The notes beneath the pieces were generated by a model. It did not search any database. It saw only the letters and a program-made list of their open reading frames with translations, and was not told the origin of the DNA. Position numbers and translations under genes: made by a program. From positions 1,668,589-1,732,588 of the forward strand of contig NZ_VKKY01000001.1 in the NCBI RefSeq assembly GCF_008271695.1: DNA of 64,000 nt. The letters run 5' to 3'. Positions 26,687 through 34,802 of the stretch are shown in pieces (within the stretch, counting starts at the first letter, position 1; each line of letters starts with the position of its first letter). This DNA is from Rufibacter hautae. GTDB lineage: Bacteria; Bacteroidota; Bacteroidia; Cytophagales; Hymenobacteraceae.

Positions 26687-26723
26687 GGCTTCTCCCTGAA
26701 GCCCAAGGGAAAAGCCTTTTTTT
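26687..26723 (+). terminator. Plus-strand terminator with no plus-strand gene
   Basis: GGCTTCTCCCT and AGGGAAAAGCC pair with one G-U, followed by seven T on the plus strand. The only gene nearby is on the minus strand and starts about 60 bp to the left, so an antisense or leader RNA could end here. Confidence 0.55.
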
Positions 26724-27023
26724 ATTCATTTTCTCTACAGGAGCCAAAAAGCACTTTCAGAAGAGATTTCTATCCAGAAAATATTTTATAAAATTTTAGT
26801 ACTAATGTAGAAAATAGATTCTTACACTACCTATCCCCGCAGAACCCACTACACTTTTCGCAAAAAATTAGCATTAATGGCTGTTCGTACTGAATTTAGA
26901 CCCAATATATGATTATTCCGACTGAATATTTCTATAGCCGAAATAAATTCAGAAAGATTCTAATGTAATTATTCAAACCAAGGTTGCCTCTGCCGCTTGG
27001 CTGCAGCTCTCTGACCAGAGGCT
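26724..27023. other. AT-rich intergenic region, nothing identified
   Basis: Low-GC spacer upstream of the DUF3857 run. It holds loosely repeated words around CTGAATTTAGACC and CCGAAATAAATTCAG, but no ORF or clear promoter box was seen. Confidence 0.4.
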
Positions 27024-28331
27024 CTATTCTGGGCGAGGGGAATAATCCAAGGGCAGCATCTCGGCTAGCTTTTCCCAGGCCCAGTAGCCTTCCACCAGGT
27101 GCGAATAGGGGTTCAGGATCATGCCGTTAGGCTCAATAAAGGTATAGGGCTCCGTTAAAGTGAGCAGCGAGGTCTGGAAGCCGGAAGCCCGGCGCTTGGA
27201 GAAAACACGTTGGTTCACAAAACCCAGTTCCTCCTTTTCTTTGGTGTACACCACGTTTAGATTATCCTTAAACTGTAGCCTCAGCCTTTCGCCGGAAGCA
27301 TCTGGGGCCACTAATTGTTCATAAGGAATAGGATCTTTGTACAAAAAGGCCACTGTCTTGTCTAGCCCGGCCATCCGGCTCCAGTAGCTGAGGCTGTCTT
27401 CCTGCGCACCTCCCTGGCTTATTCTCATAATGGTGCCCATCTGCTGGTTTCTAGCCCGGTTCAGCCCAGCCTGGATCTCGGCTTCCGGCGGTCGGTTGGG
27501 GTTGGGCCGCCGCTCCAGCCTTCTCACGTTGAAGCCCTCGGCCTCCAGGTTTTTCCGGTAGAGCGCGCGCGTGAAATGCATAAGTGAGCCGTTATAGGCG
27601 TTGAGACGCGCCTCCTCCCAGCGTTTCTGCTGGGCGTTGCTGCGGGGTTTCATCTTCTCAAACCTGGGGTACCCGGCATGAAACGTCTGGCTATTGGCAA
27701 AGTTTACCTGGAAGTCTTCCAGCACAAAATGCAGCCGGTACCCCAAGGCCCTGTTTTCAATAATCAAAGGTTTTATCGCCTCGGCGGTCAGCAACCGGGC
27801 CTCTGGGTCGAATTGGAAATAGAGCACATCTGCGTTGATGATCTCGGTCTTGGCCGCATTTTCTGTCTGCCCAATGAAATTCTTCAGAAAGATGGAATAA
27901 TTCTGTTTCCAGTTGGTGTCTGGCCTGATAACGATTTCCTGCAGCGCATTGGCCTTGGGCATGAGCTCAAACCTGAAGGAAAGCTGCTGCCCGGCCTGCA
28001 GAGTGAATTTATGTGACAGCGTTTCGTACCCCAGGAAAGACACCACCAGTTCATGGGTGCCGGCAGGGAGGGAAGAAAGCTTGAAAGTACCATTCTCGGC
28101 GGAGTTAGTGCCGTAGGTGGTTTGGGCGATGAAGACCGTGGCGAAGCCCAGCGGCTTCTTGGTTTGGGCATCAACCACGGTGCCGGCCACGCTGGCAGAA
28201 TTGCCCGCTTGTCCCTGCGCCGGCCTGCCCGGGCCGCACCACAGCAGCAGCAACATGAAAAAGCAAAGCAGGTGCGGGGTTCTAGAGGCGGAGGAAAACA
28301 TAGCGAAGACGTATCTCAGAAAGATACGCAT
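27024..28331 (-). CDS. CarboxypepD_reg-like domain protein, exported
   Basis: This 435-residue protein has an N-terminal hydrophobic segment (about residues 20-38) ending AQGQ. A carboxypeptidase-regulatory-like Ig domain occupies about 48-130: SVAGTVVDAQTKKPLGFATV, then GTFKLSSLPAGTHELVVSFLG. The rest (about 140-435) is a region commonly found with this domain in Bacteroidota, including NFANSQTFHAGYPRFEKM and a basic segment. There is no TonB-dependent receptor barrel, so it is not a SusC-type transporter. An alternative start ten codons later is possible. Role unknown. Confidence 0.75.
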   Translation of the reverse strand: MRIFLRYVFAMFSSASRTPHLLCFFMLLLLWCGPGRPAQGQAGNSASVAGTVVDAQTKKPLGFATVFIAQTTYGTNSAENGTFKLSSLPAGTHELVVSFLGYETLSHKFTLQAGQQLSFRFELMPKANALQEIVIRPDTNWKQNYSIFLKNFIGQTENAAKTEIINADVLYFQFDPEARLLTAEAIKPLIIENRALGYRLHFVLEDFQVNFANSQTFHAGYPRFEKMKPRSNAQQKRWEEARLNAYNGSLMHFTRALYRKNLEAEGFNVRRLERRPNPNRPPEAEIQAGLNRARNQQMGTIMRISQGGAQEDSLSYWSRMAGLDKTVAFLYKDPIPYEQLVAPDASGERLRLQFKDNLNVVYTKEKEELGFVNQRVFSKRRASGFQTSLLTLTEPYTFIEPNGMILNPYSHLVEGYWAWEKLAEMLPLDYSPRPE

Positions 28332-28388
28332 CTGCCTTTACTCCGCAGAGACACGCCCTTGGTTTTAACACTCTTTAACTAAAACGGC

Positions 28389-29747
28389 CTAGAAACGCAT
28401 GGTGAACGTGGTGCCCTGCCCCAACTCAGAACTCACCGTCAAAGAGCCTTTGTGCAACCGCATGATCTGCCGGGATAAACTCAACCCGATGCCCGTACCG
28501 GTAGCCTTAGTGGTATAAAACGGCAGGAAAATCTGCTCCAGCGCTTCCTCAGCAATGCCGCTGCCGTTGTCGGTGATTTGGATGACCACGCGGCTGTCTT
28601 GGTCCGGGAAGGCTTCTATCTGCAGGGTTTTGGTGGGCTGATCGGCCAAAGCGTGGATAGCATTCCGGATAAGGTTGATGAGCACCTGCTCCACCAGTTC
28701 GCGGTCAGCGAGGACCTGCAGGCCTGTAGAAAGACAATTGACCAGCAGGAGAATGTTCTCGTGCATCAGTTCTTCCTGGAACAGCGTCTGGAGTTGCTTG
28801 AGCATATCGGCCACGGAGAAGAATTTCTTCTTTGGCACCGGCACGCGAGCCAGACTCCGGAAATCCTGCACAAAACGCACCAGTCCCTGGCTGCGGCGCT
28901 CAATGGTCTGCAGGGCCATGCCCATGTCTTCGGTTTCCTCGCGCTGCAGCAGAATCTGCCCATCAGGCTGCGCCTCCAGCACATCCTGGATATCGGCGGC
29001 CACGCTGCCTGCCAGGGAGGAGATAGGCGTCACGGAGTTCATGATCTCGTGGGTGAGCACCCGGATGAGGTTCTGCCAGGCCTCCATCTCCTTTTCCTCC
29101 AGCTCGCGCTGGATGTTCTGGATAGAGGCCAGCCGGAAATCCTCGCCGCGCATCACCAGATCCACCACAAACAGAGACACTGGCACTCGCTCTTTGCTGT
29201 GCTTCAGTTGCAGCACTACGCTCTGCCCGGCAGGCAAAGAAAGTAATTGATCCACCAACTGAGGCGCCTCATTCTTAAGATGTTCCACGTGGGTGAGCTG
29301 CGAAACCTGCAGCAGGCGCTTGGCTGCGTTGTTGATGAGCTGAATCTCGCCCGTTTTCCGGAACGTGATGATGCCGATGCCGATGTGCTGCACCACGGTC
29401 TGGAAATACTGGGTGGTGGCCTCCTTCTCAGAGCGGATGTCGCGGAACTTACTGATGACCTCGTTGTAGCGTTGGTAGAGCTCGTCAAAGACTTTCCCTT
29501 CGCCGCGCGAGGAGAAAACCTCCGAGAAATCATCGTACTTGATGGTGTTCAGGAATTTGATGAGACGTTCGGTGGTGCGCTCAATGAACAAGATCAGTGC
29601 TATGGTCTGCACGGCAATCAGGAGGCCCAACGCTACCTCTGTAGCCACCAGGGAAGACTTGAAATCGAGGCGAAAGAAAAGGAACACGGAGGCTACCAGC
29701 AGCAGCACCCGCAAGATGACCTGAAACCTGAAGTTCTTAAAGCCCAT
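28389..29747 (-). CDS. Sensor histidine kinase (NtrB/PAS type)
   Basis: A 452-residue kinase. Two transmembrane helices lie at about residues 10-26 and 36-55, with almost no periplasmic loop, so the signal is probably sensed in the membrane or cytoplasm. A PAS-like domain covers about 112-205. The phospho-acceptor His233 is in RVLTHEIMNSVTPI, and the ATPase domain has NLIRNAIHAL, DNGSGI and TGTGIGLSLSRQI. The start was chosen at MGFKNFRF; it overlaps the regulator gene's end by 11 bp, showing coupled translation. It should phosphorylate the adjacent NtrC-type regulator. Confidence 0.92.
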   Translation of the reverse strand: MGFKNFRFQVILRVLLLVASVFLFFRLDFKSSLVATEVALGLLIAVQTIALILFIERTTERLIKFLNTIKYDDFSEVFSSRGEGKVFDELYQRYNEVISKFRDIRSEKEATTQYFQTVVQHIGIGIITFRKTGEIQLINNAAKRLLQVSQLTHVEHLKNEAPQLVDQLLSLPAGQSVVLQLKHSKERVPVSLFVVDLVMRGEDFRLASIQNIQRELEEKEMEAWQNLIRVLTHEIMNSVTPISSLAGSVAADIQDVLEAQPDGQILLQREETEDMGMALQTIERRSQGLVRFVQDFRSLARVPVPKKKFFSVADMLKQLQTLFQEELMHENILLLVNCLSTGLQVLADRELVEQVLINLIRNAIHALADQPTKTLQIEAFPDQDSRVVIQITDNGSGIAEEALEQIFLPFYTTKATGTGIGLSLSRQIMRLHKGSLTVSSELGQGTTFTMRF

Positions 29748-31116
29748 ACTTCTCCAGGCGGCGGTACAATGATGCGCGGGACAAGCCCAGTTCCTTTGCG
29801 GCCTTGGAGATGTTACCATCGTACTTGCCCATGGCTTTGACTACGGTGGCCCGTTCCACCTCATCCAGGTTGTGCGTTTGGGGCACGTTTTCAGAAAAGG
29901 CCGGTGATTGCATCTGCAGAAAGAAGAAGTCCTGCGGCTGCAGCACGTGGTTTTCTGAGATGATGGACGCCCGCTCCAGCACGTGTTCCAGCTCCCGGAT
30001 GTTACCCGGCCAGTCATACCGTTTCAGCCGCTCCAGCGCCGCCGCTGAAACCGACTTGGCCGGTTGCTTGTATTTCTGGGCGTAGCGTTTCAGGAAATGG
30101 TCTACCAAGAGCGGCAAATCTTCCAGACGGTCGCGCAATGCCGGCAAATTCAGCTCGATGGTATTGATGCGGTAGAGTAAATCTTGCCGGAAACGGCCCT
30201 GCTGCACCATCTGCTGCAAAGGCATGTTGGTGGCGCAGATCAACCGCACATTGATGGGAATGGGCTGCCCTGTCCCTACCCTGATGACCTCCCGGCGTTG
30301 CAGCACCGTGAGCAGTTTGGCCTGCATGGCCATGGACAGGTTGCCTATTTCGTCCAAAAACAACGTCCCACCGTTGGCCATCTCAAAACGGCCTACTCGG
30401 TCTTCCTTCGCATCGGTGAACGCGCCTTTCTTGTGCCCGAAGAGTTCGCTTTCAAACAAGGTCTCGGTGAGAGAACCCATGTCCACGGAGATGAACACTT
30501 TATCGGCGCGCGCCGATTGCTGATGCAGGCTGCGCGCGATGACTTCCTTGCCCGTGCCGTTCTCGCCCAGAAGCAGGACATCGGCATCGGTTTTGGCCAC
30601 GCGGTTCATGAGGTGCAACAACTGCTGCATGGCCGGGCTTTGGCCGGTGACCAGGTTCACGCCCTGGCTCAGCTGAGAGGCCAGCGCCGAGTTCGTTTTC
30701 TTGAGCGTGGAAATCTCTTTGTAAGAAGTCTTGAGCTTGGACGCCGCCGAGAGCGTGGCAATCAGTTTCTCGTTCTGCCAGGGCTTGAGGACAAAATCGG
30801 TGGCACCTTCTTTCAACGCCCTTACCGCCATCTCCACATCCCCGAAGGCCGTAATCATAATCACCACCGCGCTAGGGTCTTTGGCCAGGATTTCCTTGAG
30901 CCAGTAAAAACCCTCGTTGCCGCTGGTGGTATCCTCGTGGAAGTTCATGTCCAGCAGAATAAGGTCGTAGGTGTCATGGTTCAGGAGGAACGGAATCTTG
31001 CGCGGGTCTTTCTCAATGAGTACCTGCTGGGCATACTTCTTCAGCAGCATCTTGGCTGAGAAAAGAATGTCCTCGTTGTCGTCTATGATCAGGATCTTGC
31101 CTAGGTTCTGTTCCAC
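29737..31116 (-). CDS. Sigma-54-dependent response regulator (NtrC family)
   Basis: A 459-residue regulator in three domains. The receiver (1-120) has Asp56 in LILLDMNFHED. The AAA+ domain (about 155-390) has Walker A GENGTGKE, the sigma-54 contact loop as GAFTDA (a known variant of GAFTGA) and Walker B GGTLFLDEIGNL. A Fis-type helix-turn-helix ends the protein (GNISKAAKELGLSRASLYRR). I chose the GTG start (VEQNLGKILIIDDNED), since an upstream ATG lies beyond the likely transcription start and adds an unlike N-terminus. Tandem palindromic sites upstream suggest autoregulation. Confidence 0.9.
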   Translation of the reverse strand: MEQNLGKILIIDDNEDILFSAKMLLKKYAQQVLIEKDPRKIPFLLNHDTYDLILLDMNFHEDTTSGNEGFYWLKEILAKDPSAVVIMITAFGDVEMAVRALKEGATDFVLKPWQNEKLIATLSAASKLKTSYKEISTLKKTNSALASQLSQGVNLVTGQSPAMQQLLHLMNRVAKTDADVLLLGENGTGKEVIARSLHQQSARADKVFISVDMGSLTETLFESELFGHKKGAFTDAKEDRVGRFEMANGGTLFLDEIGNLSMAMQAKLLTVLQRREVIRVGTGQPIPINVRLICATNMPLQQMVQQGRFRQDLLYRINTIELNLPALRDRLEDLPLLVDHFLKRYAQKYKQPAKSVSAAALERLKRYDWPGNIRELEHVLERASIISENHVLQPQDFFFLQMQSPAFSENVPQTHNLDEVERATVVKAMGKYDGNISKAAKELGLSRASLYRRLEKYGL

Positions 31117-31144
31117 GGGTTTTGGTTGCGTTTTGTAAAAAGTA

Positions 31145-31160
31145 CACCTAAACTGTGCCA
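31145..31160 (-). promoter_or_regulatory. Sigma-54-like promoter of the NtrC-type gene
   Basis: Minus strand TGGCACAGTTTAGGTG: the -24 part (TGGCAC) is perfect, while the -12 part (AGGT) is poor. The implied start site lies between this element and the GTG codon. Confidence 0.4.
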
Positions 31161-31223
31161 GACCCGGCAAAAGGCGCTTTCTGGTGCTGGCAAGGTGAAT
31201 TTACAAAATCCCCGGATAGGGTA

Positions 31224-31263
31224 GTGTCCGCGGCTGAACAAAAAAGTGTCCGCTGGTGAACAC
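31224..31263. promoter_or_regulatory. Tandem enhancer-like sites (GTGTCCGC type)
   Basis: Two 18-bp sites start 22 bp apart: GTGTCCGC-GG-CTGAACAA (a half site) and GTGTCCGC-TG-GTGAACAC (14 of 16 positions symmetric with the consensus). They lie roughly 90-130 bp upstream of the expected start of the NtrC-type gene, a normal distance for bacterial enhancer-binding proteins. The same arrangement occurs upstream of the exporter operon near 39.2 kb. Confidence 0.65.
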
Positions 31264-31281
31264 TTGCTTCAGCCTTATTCT

Positions 31282-31320
31282 CTGTTTTGGACCTCTTTTA
31301 CCGAAAACGATGCTAAAACG
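31282..31320. repeat. Intergenic palindrome, family A
   Basis: CTGTTTTGGACCTCTTTT with GAAAACGATGCTAAAACG. It lies just upstream of the enhancer-like sites. Confidence 0.5.
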
Positions 31321-31355
31321 GATTTCAGGTTAATTTGCCATCGGGCACGTTTTTG

Positions 31356-31382
31356 TAGGGGCAATCCCTTGTGGTTGCCCTA
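31356..31382 (+). repeat. Palindromic element F (TAGGGGCAATCCC)
   Basis: TAGGGGCAATCCC-TTG-TGGTTGCCCTA forms an imperfect hairpin. An inverted copy 330 bp downstream brackets elements C and D. Confidence 0.65.
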
Positions 31383-31491
31383 CCGCCGGCCACCGCTAAA
31401 CAAGTTGTTATTGATAACACCAACATGGCGTAACGGAACACGCATTCCGTACTCCTGTGAAGGCTCAGGATGATTCATTCACAAGAAATTC

Positions 31492-31560
31492 TGGTTCAAG
31501 TTTTTAACTTGGACCTACCATGCCTGGAAGTTTGCAACTTCCGTGAGGCGAAAGCCTCAA
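31492..31560 (+). repeat. Dispersed element C (triple hairpin)
   Basis: TTCAAGTTTTTAACTTGGA, GGAAGTTTGCAACTTCC and GTGAGGCGAAAGCCTCA in order. The middle stem differs from the 15.6-kb copy on both arms, so pairing is kept by compensating changes. Confidence 0.7.
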
Positions 31561-31604
31561 ACTGGTTTTGCTGATCTGAAAACAGTAAGTTTGACGCCAG
31601 AAAG

Positions 31605-31635
31605 AACCCACCCCTACCCCTCCGAGGAGGGGAAT
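31605..31635 (-). repeat. Dispersed element D, inverted copy
   Basis: Reverse complement of the 9.9-kb copy, with the full CCCCTCCGAGGAGGGG palindrome. Confidence 0.7.
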
Positions 31636-31709
31636 CTCCCCCTATGGCCATTGTTGCCGCCGTTGTTGCGTGTTCTCACGGACAACCCCAATAACTGTGG
31701 CATGCGAAA

Positions 31710-31734
31710 GGGCAACCACAAGGGATTGCCCCTA
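31710..31734 (-). repeat. Palindromic element F, inverted copy
   Basis: GGGCAACCACAAGGGATTGC followed by CCCTA, the reverse complement of the copy near 31.36 kb. Confidence 0.65.
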
Positions 31735-31765
31735 CTTTGAAATGCGCAGGAACTTATGTAAAGTC

Positions 31766-31804
31766 CTGTTTAGGGCCTCTTTTCTGAATAACAGGCTCAA
31801 AAAG
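31766..31804. repeat. Intergenic palindrome, family A, at end of cyclase gene
   Basis: CTGTTTAGGGCCTCTTTTC with AACAGGCTCAAAAAGG, 20 bp beyond the cyclase stop codon. Confidence 0.55.
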
Positions 31805-31824
31805 GAAATCTTTGCCAACGGCCT

Positions 31825-32787
31825 TTACTCTACCTTGGCGGCAGCGGCGGCATACTCATAAGGTTTCCCGATGAGCATGACCTCAAAGGCGTTGCTCACC
31901 CCCTTGAGGTTGATTTTGGCGGTTCTCACCGAATAAGGAGGATTCCTTAGCATGCCGTAGGCGGCCTCGGAGATCACGAAGCTGTTGTTCAGTTCTTTGG
32001 TGGCGGCCTGCAAACGCGCCGCTACGTTCACCGGAAAGCCCATCACCGAGAGGCTGTTGTTCAGCCCGATGCCCACGTTGCCGTAGATCACCTGCCCCAC
32101 GTGCACGCCAATGCCTACCTCAAAGAAATGGTTGAAATACGCCCGCATGTAGGTGTTGTTGAAGATCTTGACATCCTCCAGAATCTTGATCCCGGCAAAT
32201 ACCGCCGACTCGGTGGCCATTTTGATGTTCGTGTCCAGACCGAAAACGGCATACACGCCATCGCCGGCCGTGTCAATGATCTTGCCGCCGTAATGTTCAA
32301 TGGCGTTCCGGAAGAGGGTGATGATACGGCGCATGATGTGGATCACATCAAACGGAAGGTTGGCTTCCATGAAGGGCGTGAAATTGCGGATGTCAATGAA
32401 GAACAAGGCCATTTTCCGCCGTTTCCCTATGGCTTCTGAGCCGTCTTCGGGGGCTCCGTTGAGGAAGATGTAGCGGTCTGTGTCGTCTTTGATGAGCCGG
32501 TGCACCTGCACGCCCTCTCCTTTTACGTTGGTCTGGCAGGCCAACCGCACGTTGTCGGGGAGCTTTCTAACTTCGCGCACCATCCTTTCGCAGCTGTTGA
32601 TCTCGGAGAGTTGCTCGGCGCCCTGCAGCACCAGCACGCGGCAGGTGGTGCACTCCCCTTTTCCGCCGCAGGCGTGGTAATGCGGGATGCCAGCAGCCAA
32701 AGATGCCTCCAACAGGGTTTGGCTTTCCGCTATTTGGACTGTTTTCTCGCCTTTGAACTCTACCTGCACGGTCATATTCTGGCACAT
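31825..32787 (-). CDS. Ferredoxin-class III nucleotide cyclase fusion
   Basis: A 320-residue protein. The N-terminal 2Fe-2S ferredoxin domain has ligands Cys40, Cys46, Cys49 and Cys84 (CGGKGECTTC then LACQ). The C-terminal class III cyclase domain (about 122-300) has metal aspartates Asp132 (FFIDIRNFT) and Asp176 (DTAGDGVYAVFG) and catalytic Asn254/Arg258 (PVNVAARL). The two purine-recognition positions are unusual: Lys is replaced by Asp172, and the Asp/Thr position by Phe251. Redox control of nucleotide synthesis is an inference. A second Met at codon 5 may be the true start. Last gene of a minus-strand run. Confidence 0.82.
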   Translation of the reverse strand: MCQNMTVQVEFKGEKTVQIAESQTLLEASLAAGIPHYHACGGKGECTTCRVLVLQGAEQLSEINSCERMVREVRKLPDNVRLACQTNVKGEGVQVHRLIKDDTDRYIFLNGAPEDGSEAIGKRRKMALFFIDIRNFTPFMEANLPFDVIHIMRRIITLFRNAIEHYGGKIIDTAGDGVYAVFGLDTNIKMATESAVFAGIKILEDVKIFNNTYMRAYFNHFFEVGIGVHVGQVIYGNVGIGLNNSLSVMGFPVNVAARLQAATKELNNSFVISEAAYGMLRNPPYSVRTAKINLKGVSNAFEVMLIGKPYEYAAAAAKVE

Positions 32788-32816
32788 TAACGGTTAGGGT
32801 AGTACCTGCGGGCGCC

Positions 32817-33095
32817 CTACTTTTTCACCAGCGACTGGTACTCGGGGTGTTTCTTCAGGTAAGCCGCCATGTACGGGCACAGCGGAATCAGCTCCATGTT
32901 CTCCTTCTGCAGGTATTCCAGCACCTGCTTGGACAAAGCCGCCGCAATGCCCCGGCCTTCCAGTTCCTCGGGGACCTCGGTGTGCAGCACGGTCATGACC
33001 TTGTCTTTCAGCCTATAGCTCACCAGGGCGGTTTTGCCCTCCATAGTGGTTTCAAATTGATGCTTGGCCGTGTTGTTCCTGATCTCTGCTTCCAT
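32817..33095 (-). CDS. Small GNAT-family acetyltransferase (YjdJ-like)
   Basis: A 92-residue minimal GNAT protein of the COG2388 type. The acetyl-CoA loop is ELEGRGIAAALSKQVLEYL (residues about 44-62), followed by the conserved ELIPLCPYMAAYLKKHPEY end with its cysteine. Such small GNATs are often found in stress operons; substrates are generally unknown. It lies 32 bp from the esterase gene upstream and 29 bp from the cyclase gene downstream, all on one strand. Confidence 0.85.
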   Translation of the reverse strand: MEAEIRNNTAKHQFETTMEGKTALVSYRLKDKVMTVLHTEVPEELEGRGIAAALSKQVLEYLQKENMELIPLCPYMAAYLKKHPEYQSLVKK

Positions 33096-33127
33096 GTAAA
33101 GGGTTCTTTCTCTCTAAGATAAGAAGA

Positions 33128-33766
33128 TTATTCACTCTCCTGGGTTCTGGTCAGGATTTCTTTTGCCAGTTCCAGCTCTTCCTGCAGAATGGTGTGGGGC
33201 CGGCCTTTGTAGATTTTCTTCGTGACCACGGCGATGTGCGCCTCCAGCACCTGCACCGTCTCCTCTACCCGGCTCACGGGCACGTGTGGGTCTGGGTCAC
33301 CGGTGGTAATCAGAACGGGGGTGTTTTTGAAATTGCCTTTGTAGTTGCTGGTATCCAGTTGGGGACCTATCAGCCCGCCGGTAAACAGGAACAGACCGCC
33401 GAATTGCTGGGCGTTTCTGGCAGCGTACTCAGAGGTAAGGCAGGCACCCTGGGAAAAGCCCAGCAAATAGATGTTCTGACTGCTGATTCCCTCGCCCGCC
33501 ATGGATTTCACCAGGTCATGGATCTGGTCCAACGCCGAGTCCAGCGCCGGTTGGTTCTGCTCGGTGGGCGCCATGAAACTGTAGGGGTACCAGCTGTGGT
33601 TAGAGGCCTGCGGCGCGAAAAGCGAGAAATCATCTACCGGCAGGTAATCAGCCAAAGAAAGAATACTTTCCGCGGAGGCGCCTCGCCCGTGGATCATGAT
33701 CAGGGCCTTACCGGTCTGGGACAAAGGCTTGCCGTGGGTGATAACGTGTCTTTCGTGCGTATACAT
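33128..33766 (-). CDS. Phospholipase/carboxylesterase-family alpha/beta hydrolase (MhqD-like)
   Basis: A 212-residue cytoplasmic hydrolase. The oxyanion region is MIHGRGASAESIL and the nucleophile elbow GFSQGACL (Ser near residue 111). The acid is in TGDPDPHVP and the His in KGRPHTI. Members called MhqD act with quinone-cleaving dioxygenases in the Bacillus electrophile response, which fits the dioxygenase, flavin reductase and pirin genes in this run. It sits 9 bp from the flavin reductase gene. Confidence 0.85.
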   Translation of the reverse strand: MYTHERHVITHGKPLSQTGKALIMIHGRGASAESILSLADYLPVDDFSLFAPQASNHSWYPYSFMAPTEQNQPALDSALDQIHDLVKSMAGEGISSQNIYLLGFSQGACLTSEYAARNAQQFGGLFLFTGGLIGPQLDTSNYKGNFKNTPVLITTGDPDPHVPVSRVEETVQVLEAHIAVVTKKIYKGRPHTILQEELELAKEILTRTQESE

Positions 33767-33775
33767 AAGAAGGCT

Positions 33776-34339
33776 TTAGTGTAACACTTGGTTGACCTGG
33801 GTGGCCTGAATGGCTTGCCCTAACCACAGAAAATCTTCCAGAAATTTATCCAGCCGGCCAGCGTATGCGGCATCTGTCAACTGCCCGTCCTGGAACAGCG
33901 TCTGCACTTTGGGGGTGAGAAGCGCATTGGGCAGCACAATCCCGTTCAGGGTAAGGGCGTAGTGCTGCAGGCTTTTGGCCGCGTTGATCCCGCCCAGCAT
34001 GCCCGCCGAGACCGCCACAATCCCGAAGGGTTTATGGAAGTACTCTTTGTAGAAGTAGTCCAGGGTATTTTTCAGAGCACCGGAGTAGCTTCCGTTGTGC
34101 TCCGGCGACACCATCACCAAACCGTCGCTCTGGGCAATGGCAGCGCTGGTCTCCTTCATCAGATCAGAAGGGTTGGGGGTTTTGTCAAAGGTGTTCTCCA
34201 GTAACGGGAAATTGAGCTCCCGCACGTCCAGCAGGTGAACGCTGTGTCCCTTTTCTTCCAGTCTTCGCCCTACTTCCAACGCCACCTGGTGTGACTGCCG
34301 CTGCGGGCGGGCACTCCCAGATACTACTACTAGTTTCAT
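33776..34339 (-). CDS. NAD(P)H-dependent FMN reductase
   Basis: This 187-residue flavodoxin-fold oxidoreductase begins KLVVVSGSARPQRQSHQVAL, the FMN phosphate loop, and has the family motif SPEHNGSYSGALKNTLDYF (about residues 79-97) with GGINAAKSLQ. It likely reduces quinones or azo compounds with NAD(P)H through FMN. In this gene run it would supply two-electron quinone reduction next to ring cleavage. Confidence 0.9.
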   Translation of the reverse strand: MKLVVVSGSARPQRQSHQVALEVGRRLEEKGHSVHLLDVRELNFPLLENTFDKTPNPSDLMKETSAAIAQSDGLVMVSPEHNGSYSGALKNTLDYFYKEYFHKPFGIVAVSAGMLGGINAAKSLQHYALTLNGIVLPNALLTPKVQTLFQDGQLTDAAYAGRLDKFLEDFLWLGQAIQATQVNQVLH

Positions 34340-34372
34340 GTGTGTTTTTTTAGAATGATGGGCAAACCGCCG

Positions 34373-34738
34373 CTATTGCGGTTTCAAGGTAACAAAAATG
34401 GAGCTCCTAACCGCGGGCAGCAGGTTTCTGGTGCGGTGGCCTTTGCCAGTGGTGTCTTCCACCAGCAGAATGTCGCCGGTTTTGAAGGGCCGTTTCTCGC
34501 CCAGTGAGGTTTCTATCTCAATCTCGCCGTCCAGGAGCACTATGTATTGCCGGGCGGGGGCGCAGTGAAAATCATAGTCATAGCTGGGCAACACCTTCCG
34601 GAAGATGATGCTTTCCACTTCCTCGGCATCAGAGAGAAAGCCAATCTCCCCTGCGGAGTGCAGGGGCTTGGCCAATTGGGCAAAATGGCTCTCGCCGCTT
34701 TCATCCGCGTACACGCGGGTGATGTTGAATACTTCCAT
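34373..34738 (-). CDS. Cupin-fold protein
   Basis: A single-domain 121-residue cupin-like protein with HCAPARQYIVLLDGEIEIET (motif 1 area) and KTGDILLVEDTTGKGHRTRN (motif 2 area with His). It is small and lacks a signal peptide. Single cupins beside dioxygenases are often small-molecule-binding or isomerising proteins; this one has no assignable reaction. Same-strand spacing suggests co-transcription. Confidence 0.75.
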   Translation of the reverse strand: MEVFNITRVYADESGESHFAQLAKPLHSAGEIGFLSDAEEVESIIFRKVLPSYDYDFHCAPARQYIVLLDGEIEIETSLGEKRPFKTGDILLVEDTTGKGHRTRNLLPAVRSSIFVTLKPQ

Positions 34739-34741
34739 TTT

Positions 34742-34774
34742 GGGGCTGTTTTTCCCGAAACGGCCCTATAACCG
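34742..34774. repeat. Intergenic palindrome, family A-like
   Basis: GGGGCTGTTTTTCCC with an adjoining CCGAAACGG/CCGTTTCGG inverted pair between the cupin and dioxygenase genes. Confidence 0.5.
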
Positions 34775-34802
34775 TTTCGGGAGTGATGGTGCCTAGACCG
34801 GT

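Noticed and set aside
31117-31170. ATG-started N-terminal extension of the NtrC-type regulator
   Set aside because: The extra 18 residues precede the normal receiver start, and the putative sigma-54 promoter lies inside this stretch.
31246-31740. Short plus-strand frames in the 31-kb island
   Set aside because: They overlap enhancer-like sites and elements C, D and F; no protein features.
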